From contig VBHJ01000004.1 in the NCBI GenBank assembly GCA_005887685.1, positions 42,995-106,994 on the forward strand: a stretch of 64,000 nt of DNA, written 5' to 3'. The notes under the pieces were generated by a model. The model saw only the letters and a program-made list of their open reading frames with translations, was not told the origin of the DNA and did no database searches. Positions 34,438-42,389 of the stretch are shown piece by piece; the first letter of the stretch is position 1; each line of letters opens with the position of its first letter. A program made the position numbers and the translations under genes. This DNA comes from Chloroflexota bacterium (GTDB lineage Bacteria; Chloroflexota; Dormibacteria; Dormibacterales; Dormibacteraceae).

Positions 34438-35601
34438 ATGACCGAAGCAGTGATCGTGGCGTATGGCCGCTCTCCGATCGGCCGAGCGCGGAAGGGATCC
34501 CTTGTCGACGTCCGGCCCGACGACCTCGCGGCGCACGTCGTGAACAAGGTCCTGGACAAGGTCCCCCAGCTCGACCCGACCGAGATCGAAGACCTCATCT
34601 GCGGCTGCGGCCTGCCCGGCGGCGAACAGGGCCACAACATCGGTCGCGTGGTCTCCATCCTGTCCCGGCTCGACGTCCCCGGGGTCACGGTCAACCGCTA
34701 CTGCTCCTCGTCTCTGATGACTACCCGAATGGCAACGCACGCTATCGAGGCGGGTGAGGGCGACGTTTTCCTGTCGGTCGGCGTCGAGTGCGTGTCTCGT
34801 TACGGCAGCGGTTACCCGGACGCGCCGGACACCTACAACCCAAAGCTCGTACCCGGCAACACGGAGGAATACCCGGACATCTACATCGCGATGGGCCAGA
34901 CGGCCGAGAACGTCGCGACGCGAGAGAAGATCAGCCGGGAAGAGCAGGACCGCTACGCGGTCAAGAGCCAGGCCGCGGCGGTCAAGGCTCGCGACGGCGG
35001 TTTCTTCGATCGCGAGATCATCCCGGTCCCTCTGCCGAACGGCCAGACGTTCGCCAAAGACGACGGGCCGCGCCCGGGCACGACGATGGAGGTGCTGGCC
35101 GCGCTGCAGCCGGCGTTCCGCGAGAACGGGACGGTCACCGCGGGCAACTCCTGCCCGCTGAACGATGGCGCGGCGGCGGTTGTCGTGATGTCCGACAAGC
35201 GGGCCAAGGAACTTGGATTGAAGCCCATCGCCCGGGTGATCTCCACCGGTCTTTCGGCGCTCGAGCCGGAGTTCATGGGCCTCGGGCCCATCGACGCTTC
35301 GAGGCAGGCGCTTAAGCGGGCCAAGATGACGATCGACGACATCGACATCGTGGAGATCAACGAGGCGTTCGCGGCACAGGTCATCCCCTCCGCGCGGGGC
35401 ATCGGCGTCGACCCGTTCAGCGACAAGCTGAACCCACACGGCGGTGCGATCGCGCTCGGGCATCCATTTGGAATGACGGGTGCACGCATCCTCTGCACCC
35501 TGCTCAACGGCCTGCGTGAGAAGGACAAAACCTTCGGCCTCGAGACGATGTGCGTGGGGGGCGGGCAGGGAATGGCGATGATCCTGGAGCGCCTCAACTA
35601 A
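34438..35601 (+). CDS. Acetyl-CoA C-acyltransferase (thiolase)
   Basis: Thiolytic cleavage or condensation of 3-ketoacyl-CoA. In 387 residues: acylated Cys in NRYCSSSLMTT, NEAFAAQV, GHPFGMTGAR and the second Cys in CVGGGQGMAM. The N-terminus (EAVIVAYGRSPIGRARKGSL) is typical of FadA-like degradative thiolases. No other beta-oxidation gene is adjacent, although an acyl-CoA dehydrogenase occurs at 997. Confidence 0.94.
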   Translation: MTEAVIVAYGRSPIGRARKGSLVDVRPDDLAAHVVNKVLDKVPQLDPTEIEDLICGCGLPGGEQGHNIGRVVSILSRLDVPGVTVNRYCSSSLMTTRMATHAIEAGEGDVFLSVGVECVSRYGSGYPDAPDTYNPKLVPGNTEEYPDIYIAMGQTAENVATREKISREEQDRYAVKSQAAAVKARDGGFFDREIIPVPLPNGQTFAKDDGPRPGTTMEVLAALQPAFRENGTVTAGNSCPLNDGAAAVVVMSDKRAKELGLKPIARVISTGLSALEPEFMGLGPIDASRQALKRAKMTIDDIDIVEINEAFAAQVIPSARGIGVDPFSDKLNPHGGAIALGHPFGMTGARILCTLLNGLREKDKTFGLETMCVGGGQGMAMILERLN

Positions 35602-35631
35602 GCCGAACCTGCCGGCTTTAAGCTGTCGTCC

Positions 35632-36219
35632 GTGGGGGAGGACAATCGCCGCCTTTGGGCGGAATGGGTTGCCCGCGAGATCGGCGGCGACGAGACGCGG
35701 CAGCAGACCGCGCTGGCCGCCGCGATGCAGGTGCTGCAAACAGGCGGGCCTGTAACCGACGCGTCGAACGCCGCTCGCGCTGCCGTCGGAGCCGCTCCGG
35801 CGCCGCCGCCGGTCACCTACTTCCAGGCAGCCGGAACCAGGTGCCGCTTCTGCGGATCGGTGCCCGCGGTCCCGATGACGATCTACGAGCACAACGGGTA
35901 CCTGATCCTGATGACGTTCAAGAATCTGAAGGGTCCGTTCTGCCGCTACTGCGGCCTGAACGTGTGGCGCCGGATGACCGACGCCACGCTGCTGCGAGGG
36001 TGGCTCGGCATGTTCTCTTTCTTCATCGCCCCCGTCACCGCGTTGATCAACGTCGTGAATCTTTCCAAGCTCACGTCGCTGCCCGCGCCTGATCCCAGCA
36101 GCGCCATGAGGCCCCCCGCCGACCCGGGCGCGGGCCTGTTCCGGAGGCCAGGGGTCTACGTCTACATCGGCGTGATCGCGATCGTCCTGATCTACTTCGC
36201 GCTGGTCGTGAGCAGGTAG
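35632..36219 (+). CDS. Membrane protein with N-terminal zinc ribbon
   Basis: An unrecognised 195-residue protein, GTG start. A helical N-terminal 60 residues are followed by a four-Cys ribbon (RCRFCGSVPA and FCRYCGLNVWRR), then two TM segments (LGMFSFFIAPVTALINVV near 125 and YVYIGVIAIVLIYFALVV at the end). The layout, a cytoplasmic zinc ribbon before TM helices, recurs in many proteins of unknown role. It is 30 bases after the thiolase gene. Confidence 0.6.
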   Translation: MGEDNRRLWAEWVAREIGGDETRQQTALAAAMQVLQTGGPVTDASNAARAAVGAAPAPPPVTYFQAAGTRCRFCGSVPAVPMTIYEHNGYLILMTFKNLKGPFCRYCGLNVWRRMTDATLLRGWLGMFSFFIAPVTALINVVNLSKLTSLPAPDPSSAMRPPADPGAGLFRRPGVYVYIGVIAIVLIYFALVVSR

Positions 36220-36223
36220 GAGC

Positions 36224-36673
36224 TTAGACCCGGGCCTCGCTATACATGCTCTCGAGCACTCGCTCGAGCAGCCCGCGGACTGTCTTCCGCTCCTCAGGAG
36301 ACAACGCCCTCAGGACCTCATCCTCGAGACTCTCCCGCGCCTTGTCGGCGCGTTCGAGGGCTCGCCGGCCGGACGCCGTGATCTCGACGATATGGCGCCG
36401 GCGATCGTGCGGGTCTCGCCGGCGAACCGAGAACTGGGCCGCCTCGAGCTCGTTCAGGATCAAGACCACGCTGTTCGCGTCCATGAAGAGGGCGCTCTCC
36501 AGCTCATGCTGGGTCGTGCCCGGGTGGTCGCGGATGTAGCCAAGCGTCATGTACGGCTTGAAGCGCATCCCCAGCAGGTCCTCGCCGGTACGGCGGTTAA
36601 GCGCCTTGTACAGCTGCGTCAGTAGCGAGACAAAGCCCGGATCCGGCTTCGGCCCGTCTTTCTTCACGTCCAT
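36224..36673 (-). CDS. MarR-family transcriptional regulator
   Basis: A 149-residue winged-helix repressor, start taken at ATG 36673 (MDVKKDGPKPD); GTG 36685 is an alternative. The DNA-binding region is ALFMDANSVVLILNELEAA with the wing RRRDPHDRRRHIVEIT, followed by a dimer helix (ALERADKARESLEDEV). It is divergent from an MFS drug exporter, the classic MarR arrangement in which a ligand relieves repression of the pump. The gap between them holds an inverted repeat. Confidence 0.9.
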   Translation of the reverse strand: MDVKKDGPKPDPGFVSLLTQLYKALNRRTGEDLLGMRFKPYMTLGYIRDHPGTTQHELESALFMDANSVVLILNELEAAQFSVRRRDPHDRRRHIVEITASGRRALERADKARESLEDEVLRALSPEERKTVRGLLERVLESMYSEARV

Positions 36674-36727
36674 CGATGTTATCACTAATTCTTAACATTC
36701 CCACCTTTAGGGATAATCCATGCAATA

Positions 36728-36744
36728 AGGATCATGATGATCCT
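36728..36744. promoter_or_regulatory. Candidate MarR operator
   Basis: AGGATCA-TGA-TGATCCT, a perfect inverted repeat with 7-base arms. It lies just upstream of a TATAGT -10-like box (36747-36752) for the MFS gene. Related TAGTGAT sequences appear on the other strand near the MarR start (36672-36684) and at 36749-36755. Confidence 0.5.
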
Positions 36745-36790
36745 GTTATAGTGATCATCCTCACATCGGTTCGGTTGTTTGGAGGCGGTT

Positions 36791-38197
36791 ATGAACTCGA
36801 ATCTAAGAAGGTGGCTGGCCCTGGTCGTGGTCTGCTTCGGGCAGCTCATGATCGTGCTCGACTCCACGATCGTGAACGTGGCGCTGCCGTACATGCAGCG
36901 AGACCTTGGTTTTACCCAGGCCGGCCTGACCTGGGTGGTCAACGGCTACCTGATCGCCTACGGGAGCTTCCTGCTCGTGGCCGGGCGGCTCGGTGACCTG
37001 GTCGGACGCCGCAAGGTCTTCCTGGCGGGAGTCTTCCTCTTCACGGTTGCATCGGTGGGCAGCGGGTTCGCCGATGGGGCCGACCACCTCATCGTCGGCC
37101 GCTTCCTGCAGGGCCTGGGCGGCTCGCTGTCCGCCGGCGTGATCATCGCCATCATCGTCACCGAGTTCCGCCAGCCGGCGGAGCGCGCCCAGGCCATGAG
37201 CGTCTTCACGCTCGTCATCGCGGGTGGCGGTTCGCTGGGTTTGCTCGCGGGTGGATTCCTCACTCAATGGGTCAGCTGGCACTGGATCTTCTTCATCAAC
37301 CTGCCCATCGGCATCGCGACCATGGCTCTTGGGGCGTGGCTCATCGACGAGAACGAGGGCATCGGCCTCGGCCAGGGCGTCGACATCGCGGGAGCCATCC
37401 TCATCACGTCTGCCCTGATGCTGGGCGTGTACACGATCGTCACCGCGGCCGATTACGGCTGGACCTCTGTTCACACGCTCGGCCTCGGCGGCGCGGCCCT
37501 CGCGCTGGTGGCGGCCTTCGTCCTCCTCGAGTCGCGGCTCGCCAACCCGCTGGTGCCGCTTCGCGTCCTTGCGATTCGGACACTCACGGGAGCGACGGCC
37601 GCGCGAGCGCTCCTGTTCACGGGCCTGTTCACCAACTTCTTCGTTGGCGCGCTCTACCTCCAGCACATTCACGGATACACGGCGTTCGAGACAGGCCTTG
37701 CCTTTCTTCCGACGACGTTGATGATCGGCGTGATGTCGGCGGGGCTGGCCGCCAGGCTGATGGCGCGGATCGGCGCGCGGAACATGCTCCTGGCCGGGCT
37801 GACCATCATCATCTCTGCGCTCGTCATCCTGTCGGAAGTCGGCCCGCAGACGAGCTATGCGCCTGCGTTCCTGATCGCTTACGTTCTGCTCGGTGCCGGA
37901 GGCGGCATGTCGTTTCTGCCCCTGCTTACGATCTCGATGTCAGAGGTCCCACTCGCGGACGCCGGCCTGGGCTCGGGCTTCAGCAACGTCGTCATGCAGG
38001 TCGGCGGGGCGCTCGGACTGGCTTCGATCAGCTCCGTCTCGACCTCCTACGCGCAGGGCAGCGCCGGCTTCCAGCTCGCATACGTCCTGGCCGCGATCTG
38101 CGTGATCGCCTCGCTGATGGTGGTGCTTGCGGTATTGCGGGCGCCGGCGGTCCAGGTCGTGAGTCGCGAGCAGGTGCGCATCGAGGAAGCGGCCTAG
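36791..38197 (+). CDS. MFS drug exporter, DHA2 type
   Basis: A 468-residue, fourteen-TM proton antiporter of the EmrB/QacA family. Start at ATG 36791 with GGAGG at 36781-36785. Motif D1-like LDSTIVNVALPYMQRDLG is in TM1, and the loop 2-3 signature GRLGDLVGRRKVFLAG and motif C-like SLGLLAGGFLTQWVSWHWIF are intact. Control by the divergent MarR protein is likely. Substrate unknown. Confidence 0.92.
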   Translation: MNSNLRRWLALVVVCFGQLMIVLDSTIVNVALPYMQRDLGFTQAGLTWVVNGYLIAYGSFLLVAGRLGDLVGRRKVFLAGVFLFTVASVGSGFADGADHLIVGRFLQGLGGSLSAGVIIAIIVTEFRQPAERAQAMSVFTLVIAGGGSLGLLAGGFLTQWVSWHWIFFINLPIGIATMALGAWLIDENEGIGLGQGVDIAGAILITSALMLGVYTIVTAADYGWTSVHTLGLGGAALALVAAFVLLESRLANPLVPLRVLAIRTLTGATAARALLFTGLFTNFFVGALYLQHIHGYTAFETGLAFLPTTLMIGVMSAGLAARLMARIGARNMLLAGLTIIISALVILSEVGPQTSYAPAFLIAYVLLGAGGGMSFLPLLTISMSEVPLADAGLGSGFSNVVMQVGGALGLASISSVSTSYAQGSAGFQLAYVLAAICVIASLMVVLAVLRAPAVQVVSREQVRIEEAA

Positions 38198-38353
38198 GAT
38201 CGGCTGATCAGCTCGGGCGGCTTTTCCGGAGTCGGAGTGCGCCGCATGCACGATGTGCTTGCGGCGTACGTCGAGCGAGGCGAGGTGCCCGGGCTGGTGA
38301 TCTTCACCAAGCACTTCAGGCGCGGACGAGACGCTTACGAGCGCTTTTCGTAA
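38198..38353 (+). pseudogene. Possible remnant of a serine hydrolase (beta-lactamase family)
   Basis: Directly after the MFS stop, one frame reads LISSGGFSGVGVRRMHDVLA followed by AYVERGEVPGLVIF and then stops. This looks like the N-terminal 35 residues of class C beta-lactamase-type serine hydrolases, which commonly begin with a helix ending in VERGEVPGLV. The catalytic SxxK region is absent. I infer a deletion remnant; chance similarity cannot be excluded. Confidence 0.35.
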
Positions 38354-38475
38354 AAGCTGCACGGCGGCGATTCCGCCGTCGTGTGGAAGTTCCAGTGCCG
38401 GCACCATGCCGTCCCGTCGAACTTCCGGCAGGAACCGCACGTGACTCGGGGCTTTTCGGCGCGCGTCTTCTTCAT
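38335..38475 (-). CDS. Small four-Cys protein
   Basis: A 46-residue protein from ATG 38475. Its Cys residues (CGSC, then C after eight residues and C after thirteen more) with the context FDGTAWCRHW and PPCSFYEKR suggest a small metal site, like the short Cys knots found in some radical-enzyme accessory subunits. It lies 38 bases downstream of the tryptophan dioxygenase gene on the same strand, and so could be the last gene of the purine operon. Function unknown. Confidence 0.5.
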   Translation of the reverse strand: MKKTRAEKPRVTCGSCRKFDGTAWCRHWNFHTTAESPPCSFYEKRS

Positions 38476-38513
38476 GTGATGCTCCGGCCGCTCACCAGGG
38501 AATAGAGGCTCGT

Positions 38514-39260
38514 TCACAGCTGCGACCGGACGTCCCAGAGCTCCGGATAGAAACGCTTGTCCAGCGTCGAACGGAGGTACTCGGCGCCGCTGCTGCCGCC
38601 CGTCCCACTCTTGCTGCCGATCTGGCGCTCGACCATCAAAACATGGCGCGCTCGCCAGTGGGCGAATGTCTCATCGTGGTCGAGCAGGGCCTCGCAGAGG
38701 TCGAACAGGTCGCCGTAACGCTCGCGGTCGCGGAAGATCTCCACCAGGGTCGGTGAGCCTCGCCGCTCGATCAGGGCGCGAAACGCATCGCCCACCGATG
38801 GCTCTTCGAGGCGCCGGCGCAGGCGGCTCATCTCCTCCGCCGTCGCCTCGAGCCGCGCCACGTACTTCGGCTCCTTCAAGCCCGAAAGAAACTCGATCTC
38901 GCGAAACTGCACCGACTGGAAGCCGCTCGCGGGCGCGAGCTTGGAGCGGAAGGCGAGAAAGTCCTGCGGCGACATCGTCTCGAGAACTTCGATCTGCTCG
39001 ACCAGGAGCTCTTCGATGACGTGGACGCGGTGCAGGTGATGGCGGGCGAAGAAGATGTCGTCGGCATCGATCCGGTCTCGAGCCGCTTCCAGCTCGAACA
39101 GGACGACCTTGAACCACAGCTCGTACGCCTGGTGGGCGACGATGAAAAGAAGCTCGTCGTGCTCCTGGCTGAGTCCCTGCTGCAGCGAGAGGAGCTCGGG
39201 CACCTTGAGGTAGGTGCCGTAGGAAAGCTGGCGACCCTCCTCACCGAAGCGCCGGCTCAA
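38514..39260 (-). CDS. kynA: Tryptophan 2,3-dioxygenase
   Basis: Heme enzyme that opens the indole ring of tryptophan to N-formylkynurenine. From TTG 39260, which overlaps the purH stop as TTGA, it is 248 residues. Conserved features are SYGTYLKVPELLSLQ, the distal His segment DELLFIVAHQAYELWFK, and the C-terminal HVLMVERQIGSKSGTGGSSG with the proximal His shortly before it. The frame reaches no ATG or GTG upstream of the conserved sequence. Its place at the end of a purine operon is unusual: no kynB or kynU is nearby. Confidence 0.92.
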   Translation of the reverse strand: MSRRFGEEGRQLSYGTYLKVPELLSLQQGLSQEHDELLFIVAHQAYELWFKVVLFELEAARDRIDADDIFFARHHLHRVHVIEELLVEQIEVLETMSPQDFLAFRSKLAPASGFQSVQFREIEFLSGLKEPKYVARLEATAEEMSRLRRRLEEPSVGDAFRALIERRGSPTLVEIFRDRERYGDLFDLCEALLDHDETFAHWRARHVLMVERQIGSKSGTGGSSGAEYLRSTLDKRFYPELWDVRSQL

Positions 39261-40783
39261 TGCTTGAAGTGGCGGCGACCCGTCACCACCATCGCGATGC
39301 CGGCGGCGTCGGCGGCCGCGATCACGTCGGCGTCCTTCAGCGAACCGCCGGGCTGGATCACCGCGGTGACCCCGGCGCGAATGCCCAGCTCGAGCCCGTC
39401 GGGAAAGGGAAAGAACGCGTCGGATGCCATGACGGCGCCCTGTGACCTCGCCCCTGCCCGCTGCACCGCGAGCTGGACCGCCTCGACTCGCGACATCTGG
39501 CCGGCGCCGACCCCGATCGCGGCGCCGTCCTTGAAAAGCACGATGGCGTTCGACTTGACGTGCTTGACCGCGGTCCAGGCGAGTCCGAGCTGCTCCCATT
39601 CGGCCTCGGTCGGCGGACGGCGGGTCACCGTCTTGGTCGACGCGCGGTCAAAGCCGGCGCGGTCCCAATCCTGGACCAGGAAACCTCCCGGCACCGAGCG
39701 CACGTCGTAATCGAACAGGCCCTCGCGCGCCGGCTCGGCGGCGAGCACGACCATGTTCTTGCGCCGCGCGAGCACATCCTTTGACTCGTCGAGCACTTCG
39801 GGGGCGATCACGACGTGCGTGACGATCTGCACGATCTGCTCAGCGGTCGGACGATCGAGCGGCCGGTTGATCGCGACGATGCCGCCAAACGCGGACACCT
39901 TGTCGCATTCGTAGGCCATCCGGTACGCCGTCGCGGCGTCCTTTGCGACCCCGAGCCCGCAGGGGTTCATGTGCTTGACGATCGCGGCCGCCGGCTGCGC
40001 GTAATCCATCACCAGCTGGTAGGCCGCCGAAGCGTCCTGGAGGTTGTTGAAGCCAGGCGCCCCGCCATGGACCTGCACCGCGCCTCCGAGCCCGCCGGGA
40101 TTCGGACCGAGCCTGTAGAAGGCTGCTCTCTGGTGCTCGTTCTCACCGTACTTGAGCGGTTGGGCGAGCTGGCCCGGGATCGTGATCTCGCTCGGGAAGC
40201 CGTTGCGGACATCCCGTCTCATATAGGCGGCAATCCAGGCGTCGTAGGCCGACGTGTGGGCGAAAGCCTCGGCCGCCAGGCTTCTCCTCGCGTGCTCGTC
40301 GAGCGTGCCCTCGTTCAGCGCGCCGAGGACCTCCGAGTATCGCTCGGGCCGTACCACCACCACCACCGATTCGTGGTTCTTTGCCGCCGCGCGAATCATC
40401 GCCGGGCCGCCGATGTCGATCTGCTCGACGGCCGCTTCGAAGGTGACATCCCCCCCGACCACCGTATCGACGAACGGGTAAAGGTTGCAGCAGACGAGGT
40501 CGATCTCGCGCAACCCGTGGCGCGCCAGCGCTTCCATGTGCTCTGGCTTGTCGCGCCGGGCGAGGATTCCGGCGTGGACTCCGGGGTGCAGCGTCTTGAT
40601 CCGGCCGTCCATCATCTCGGGAAATCCGGTCAGGTCGCTGACCGGCTGCGCGTCAAGCGATGCGTCTTCGATGGCCTGCAGCGTGCTCCCGGTGGCGAAG
40701 AGGTCGTACCCGAGGCGCTTGAGCCCACGGGCGAATGCGGCAAGGCCGCTTTTGTCGCTAACGGATAAGAGGGCTGTTGGCAA
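39257..40783 (-). CDS. purH: AICAR formyltransferase/IMP cyclohydrolase
   Basis: Last two steps to IMP. The N-terminal cyclohydrolase domain shows ALLSVSDKSGLAAFARGL, GFPEMMDGRIKTLHPGVHAG and NLYPF; the C-terminal transformylase domain has the catalytic KHMNPCGLGV and ends VVTGRRHFKH. The 508-residue length is standard. It overlaps purN by 26 bases and couples to kynA downstream. Confidence 0.96.
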   Translation of the reverse strand: MPTALLSVSDKSGLAAFARGLKRLGYDLFATGSTLQAIEDASLDAQPVSDLTGFPEMMDGRIKTLHPGVHAGILARRDKPEHMEALARHGLREIDLVCCNLYPFVDTVVGGDVTFEAAVEQIDIGGPAMIRAAAKNHESVVVVVRPERYSEVLGALNEGTLDEHARRSLAAEAFAHTSAYDAWIAAYMRRDVRNGFPSEITIPGQLAQPLKYGENEHQRAAFYRLGPNPGGLGGAVQVHGGAPGFNNLQDASAAYQLVMDYAQPAAAIVKHMNPCGLGVAKDAATAYRMAYECDKVSAFGGIVAINRPLDRPTAEQIVQIVTHVVIAPEVLDESKDVLARRKNMVVLAAEPAREGLFDYDVRSVPGGFLVQDWDRAGFDRASTKTVTRRPPTEAEWEQLGLAWTAVKHVKSNAIVLFKDGAAIGVGAGQMSRVEAVQLAVQRAGARSQGAVMASDAFFPFPDGLELGIRAGVTAVIQPGGSLKDADVIAAADAAGIAMVVTGRRHFKH

Positions 40784-41330
40784 GCCGCGCCTCCATGAGC
40801 TTGATCCCGGCGGGAAGGATCCGGTACTCCGCCTCGTGCACCCTCTGGCTGAGAGTCTCCACCGTATCGCCTTCCAGGATCGGCACTGCTTCCTGGAGCA
40901 GGATCGGGCCCGCGTCGAGCTCGCCGGTCACGACGTGGACCGTCGCACCTGTTTGCTTGACTCCGCTATCGAGTGCCTGCTCGACGGCATTCATAACGCC
41001 GGCGAACTCGGGCAGCAGCGACGGATGCACGTTGATGATCCGGTTCTCGAACGCTTCGAGAAACGGGGCGGTGTGGATTCGATCGTAGCCGGCGTCGATC
41101 ACGAGCTCCACCCTATGCCGCATGAAGAAGTCGCGCATGGCGGTGTCGCGCTGCTCGGCCGAGTCAAAGGATTTCTGCGAGAGCTCCGCCAGCGGGATCT
41201 TGCGCTCGCGCGCAAAGTCGGCGCCGCCGCAGGAAGACCGGTTGGTGGCCACTGCGACGACGTCAAATCCCCGCTCGACCAGGTTGCGGAGATTGGTGCC
41301 CTGACCCGAGACGCAGATGCCCAGTCTCAG
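40758..41330 (-). CDS. purN: GAR formyltransferase, CTG start
   Basis: Transfers a formyl group from 10-formyl-THF to GAR. Catalytic residues are in NVHPSLLPEF and VHVVTGELDAGPIL. The conserved N-terminal loop (GICVSGQGTNLRNLVERG) lies upstream of the first ordinary start (GTG 41252). In frame, the only suitable start before it is CTG 41330, overlapping the purM stop as CTGA. That gives 190 residues, the normal length, while GTG 41252 would delete the phosphate-binding strand. Confidence 0.88.
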   Translation of the reverse strand: MRLGICVSGQGTNLRNLVERGFDVVAVATNRSSCGGADFARERKIPLAELSQKSFDSAEQRDTAMRDFFMRHRVELVIDAGYDRIHTAPFLEAFENRIINVHPSLLPEFAGVMNAVEQALDSGVKQTGATVHVVTGELDAGPILLQEAVPILEGDTVETLSQRVHEAEYRILPAGIKLMEARLANSPLIR

Positions 41331-42301
41331 CTGATGTCGACCCGATCGGGTCCGGTCCGCTCCACGACCTCGCCCACGACCTTCGCATCCTTTGGAACTT
41401 CATTGCGATCGAGCACAAGCACCATGCCGAGGCCCATGTTGAACGTTCCGAACATCTCGTCGTCCGCGACCCGGCCACGCTGGCGGATGAGGTCGAAGAT
41501 CGGAGGCACTTTCCAGGCGCTCCGATCGATTCGCGCGCCGAGCCCGTCGGGCAAGGAGCGTGGGAGATTGCCCAGGATGCCGCCGCCGGTGATGTGGGCG
41601 GCGCTCTTCCAGGGCAGCCGGCTCAGGTCAGCGAGGTAACAACTGTGGGGTTCGAGCAGCTCCTCTCCCAGCGGCCGGCGCAGGTCCGGGAACACGTGGC
41701 TGAGGGGCACGTCTTCGAACACCTTCCGCACCAGCGAATACCCGTTCGTGTGAAGCCCGCTCGACCGAAGTCCGACCAGCACGTCCCCCGGCTTGATGGG
41801 CTCGCGATGCACCGCCGGATCGACGAGGCCGACGATGAACCCGGCAAGGTCGTAGTCACCCAACGCATAGACACCGGGCATCTCGGCCGTCTCACCACCC
41901 AGCAGCGCACAGCTTGCATCGCGGCACGCGGAGGTCATGCCTTCGACGAGCTGGGCGAAAACATCCGGGTCGAGCTTGCCGGTGGCGAAGTAGTCGAGGA
42001 AGAAGAGGGGGCGCGCGCCGGCCGTGGCGATGTCGTTCACACAGTGATTGACGATGTCCACGCCGATCCCGCGATGGTGGCCTGCGGCGATCGCGACCTT
42101 GATCTTGGTCCCGACGCCGTCGGCGCTGGCCGCGAGATGCCCGCCGCCGGGCAGTGCATAGAGACCGGCGAACGGCCCGACGCCGACCGCCACCTCTTTG
42201 CCGTGCGTGGCGGCGATGAGCGGTTTGACCCGTTCCAGCGCCCGCTCGTACGCCTCGATGTCGACGCCCGCCGCGGCGTACGACAGCCCTTCGCCGGTCA
42301 T
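41327..42301 (-). CDS. purM: AIR synthetase
   Basis: ATP-dependent ring closure of FGAM to AIR. Start at ATG 42301 (MTGEGLSYAAAGVDIEAYER), 324 residues. Typical motifs are ASADGVGTKIKVA, NHCVNDIATAGARPLFFLDY, LLGGETAEMPGVY, SSGLHTNGYSLVR and HITGGGILGN. An 88-base gap to purF contains a hairpin repeat, the only sizeable gap in this operon. Confidence 0.95.
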   Translation of the reverse strand: MTGEGLSYAAAGVDIEAYERALERVKPLIAATHGKEVAVGVGPFAGLYALPGGGHLAASADGVGTKIKVAIAAGHHRGIGVDIVNHCVNDIATAGARPLFFLDYFATGKLDPDVFAQLVEGMTSACRDASCALLGGETAEMPGVYALGDYDLAGFIVGLVDPAVHREPIKPGDVLVGLRSSGLHTNGYSLVRKVFEDVPLSHVFPDLRRPLGEELLEPHSCYLADLSRLPWKSAAHITGGGILGNLPRSLPDGLGARIDRSAWKVPPIFDLIRQRGRVADDEMFGTFNMGLGMVLVLDRNEVPKDAKVVGEVVERTGPDRVDIS

Positions 42302-42347
42302 CAGACTTTGGCGAGCTGAGGCGGCGATGGGGTCTCGAATTGCATTT

Positions 42348-42373
42348 GTCCCTCCCACGCTGCGCGTGGGGAC
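42348..42373. repeat. Hairpin in the purF-purM gap
   Basis: CCCACGC (42354-42360) pairs with GCGTGGG (42364-42370) around TGC, extended by GTC/GAC after a three-base bulge. The GGGGACCCC edge is shared with the hairpin at 31337-31378. It could be a repeat or an attenuator limiting downstream pur expression. Confidence 0.4.
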
Positions 42374-42389
42374 CCCAGCGGAAGACGAC

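Noticed and set aside
33529..35892. A 787-codon open frame on the minus strand across the thiolase gene
   Set aside because: Only its last 293 codons match a kinase family; the rest is low-complexity Arg/Asp/His sequence antisense to a clear thiolase.
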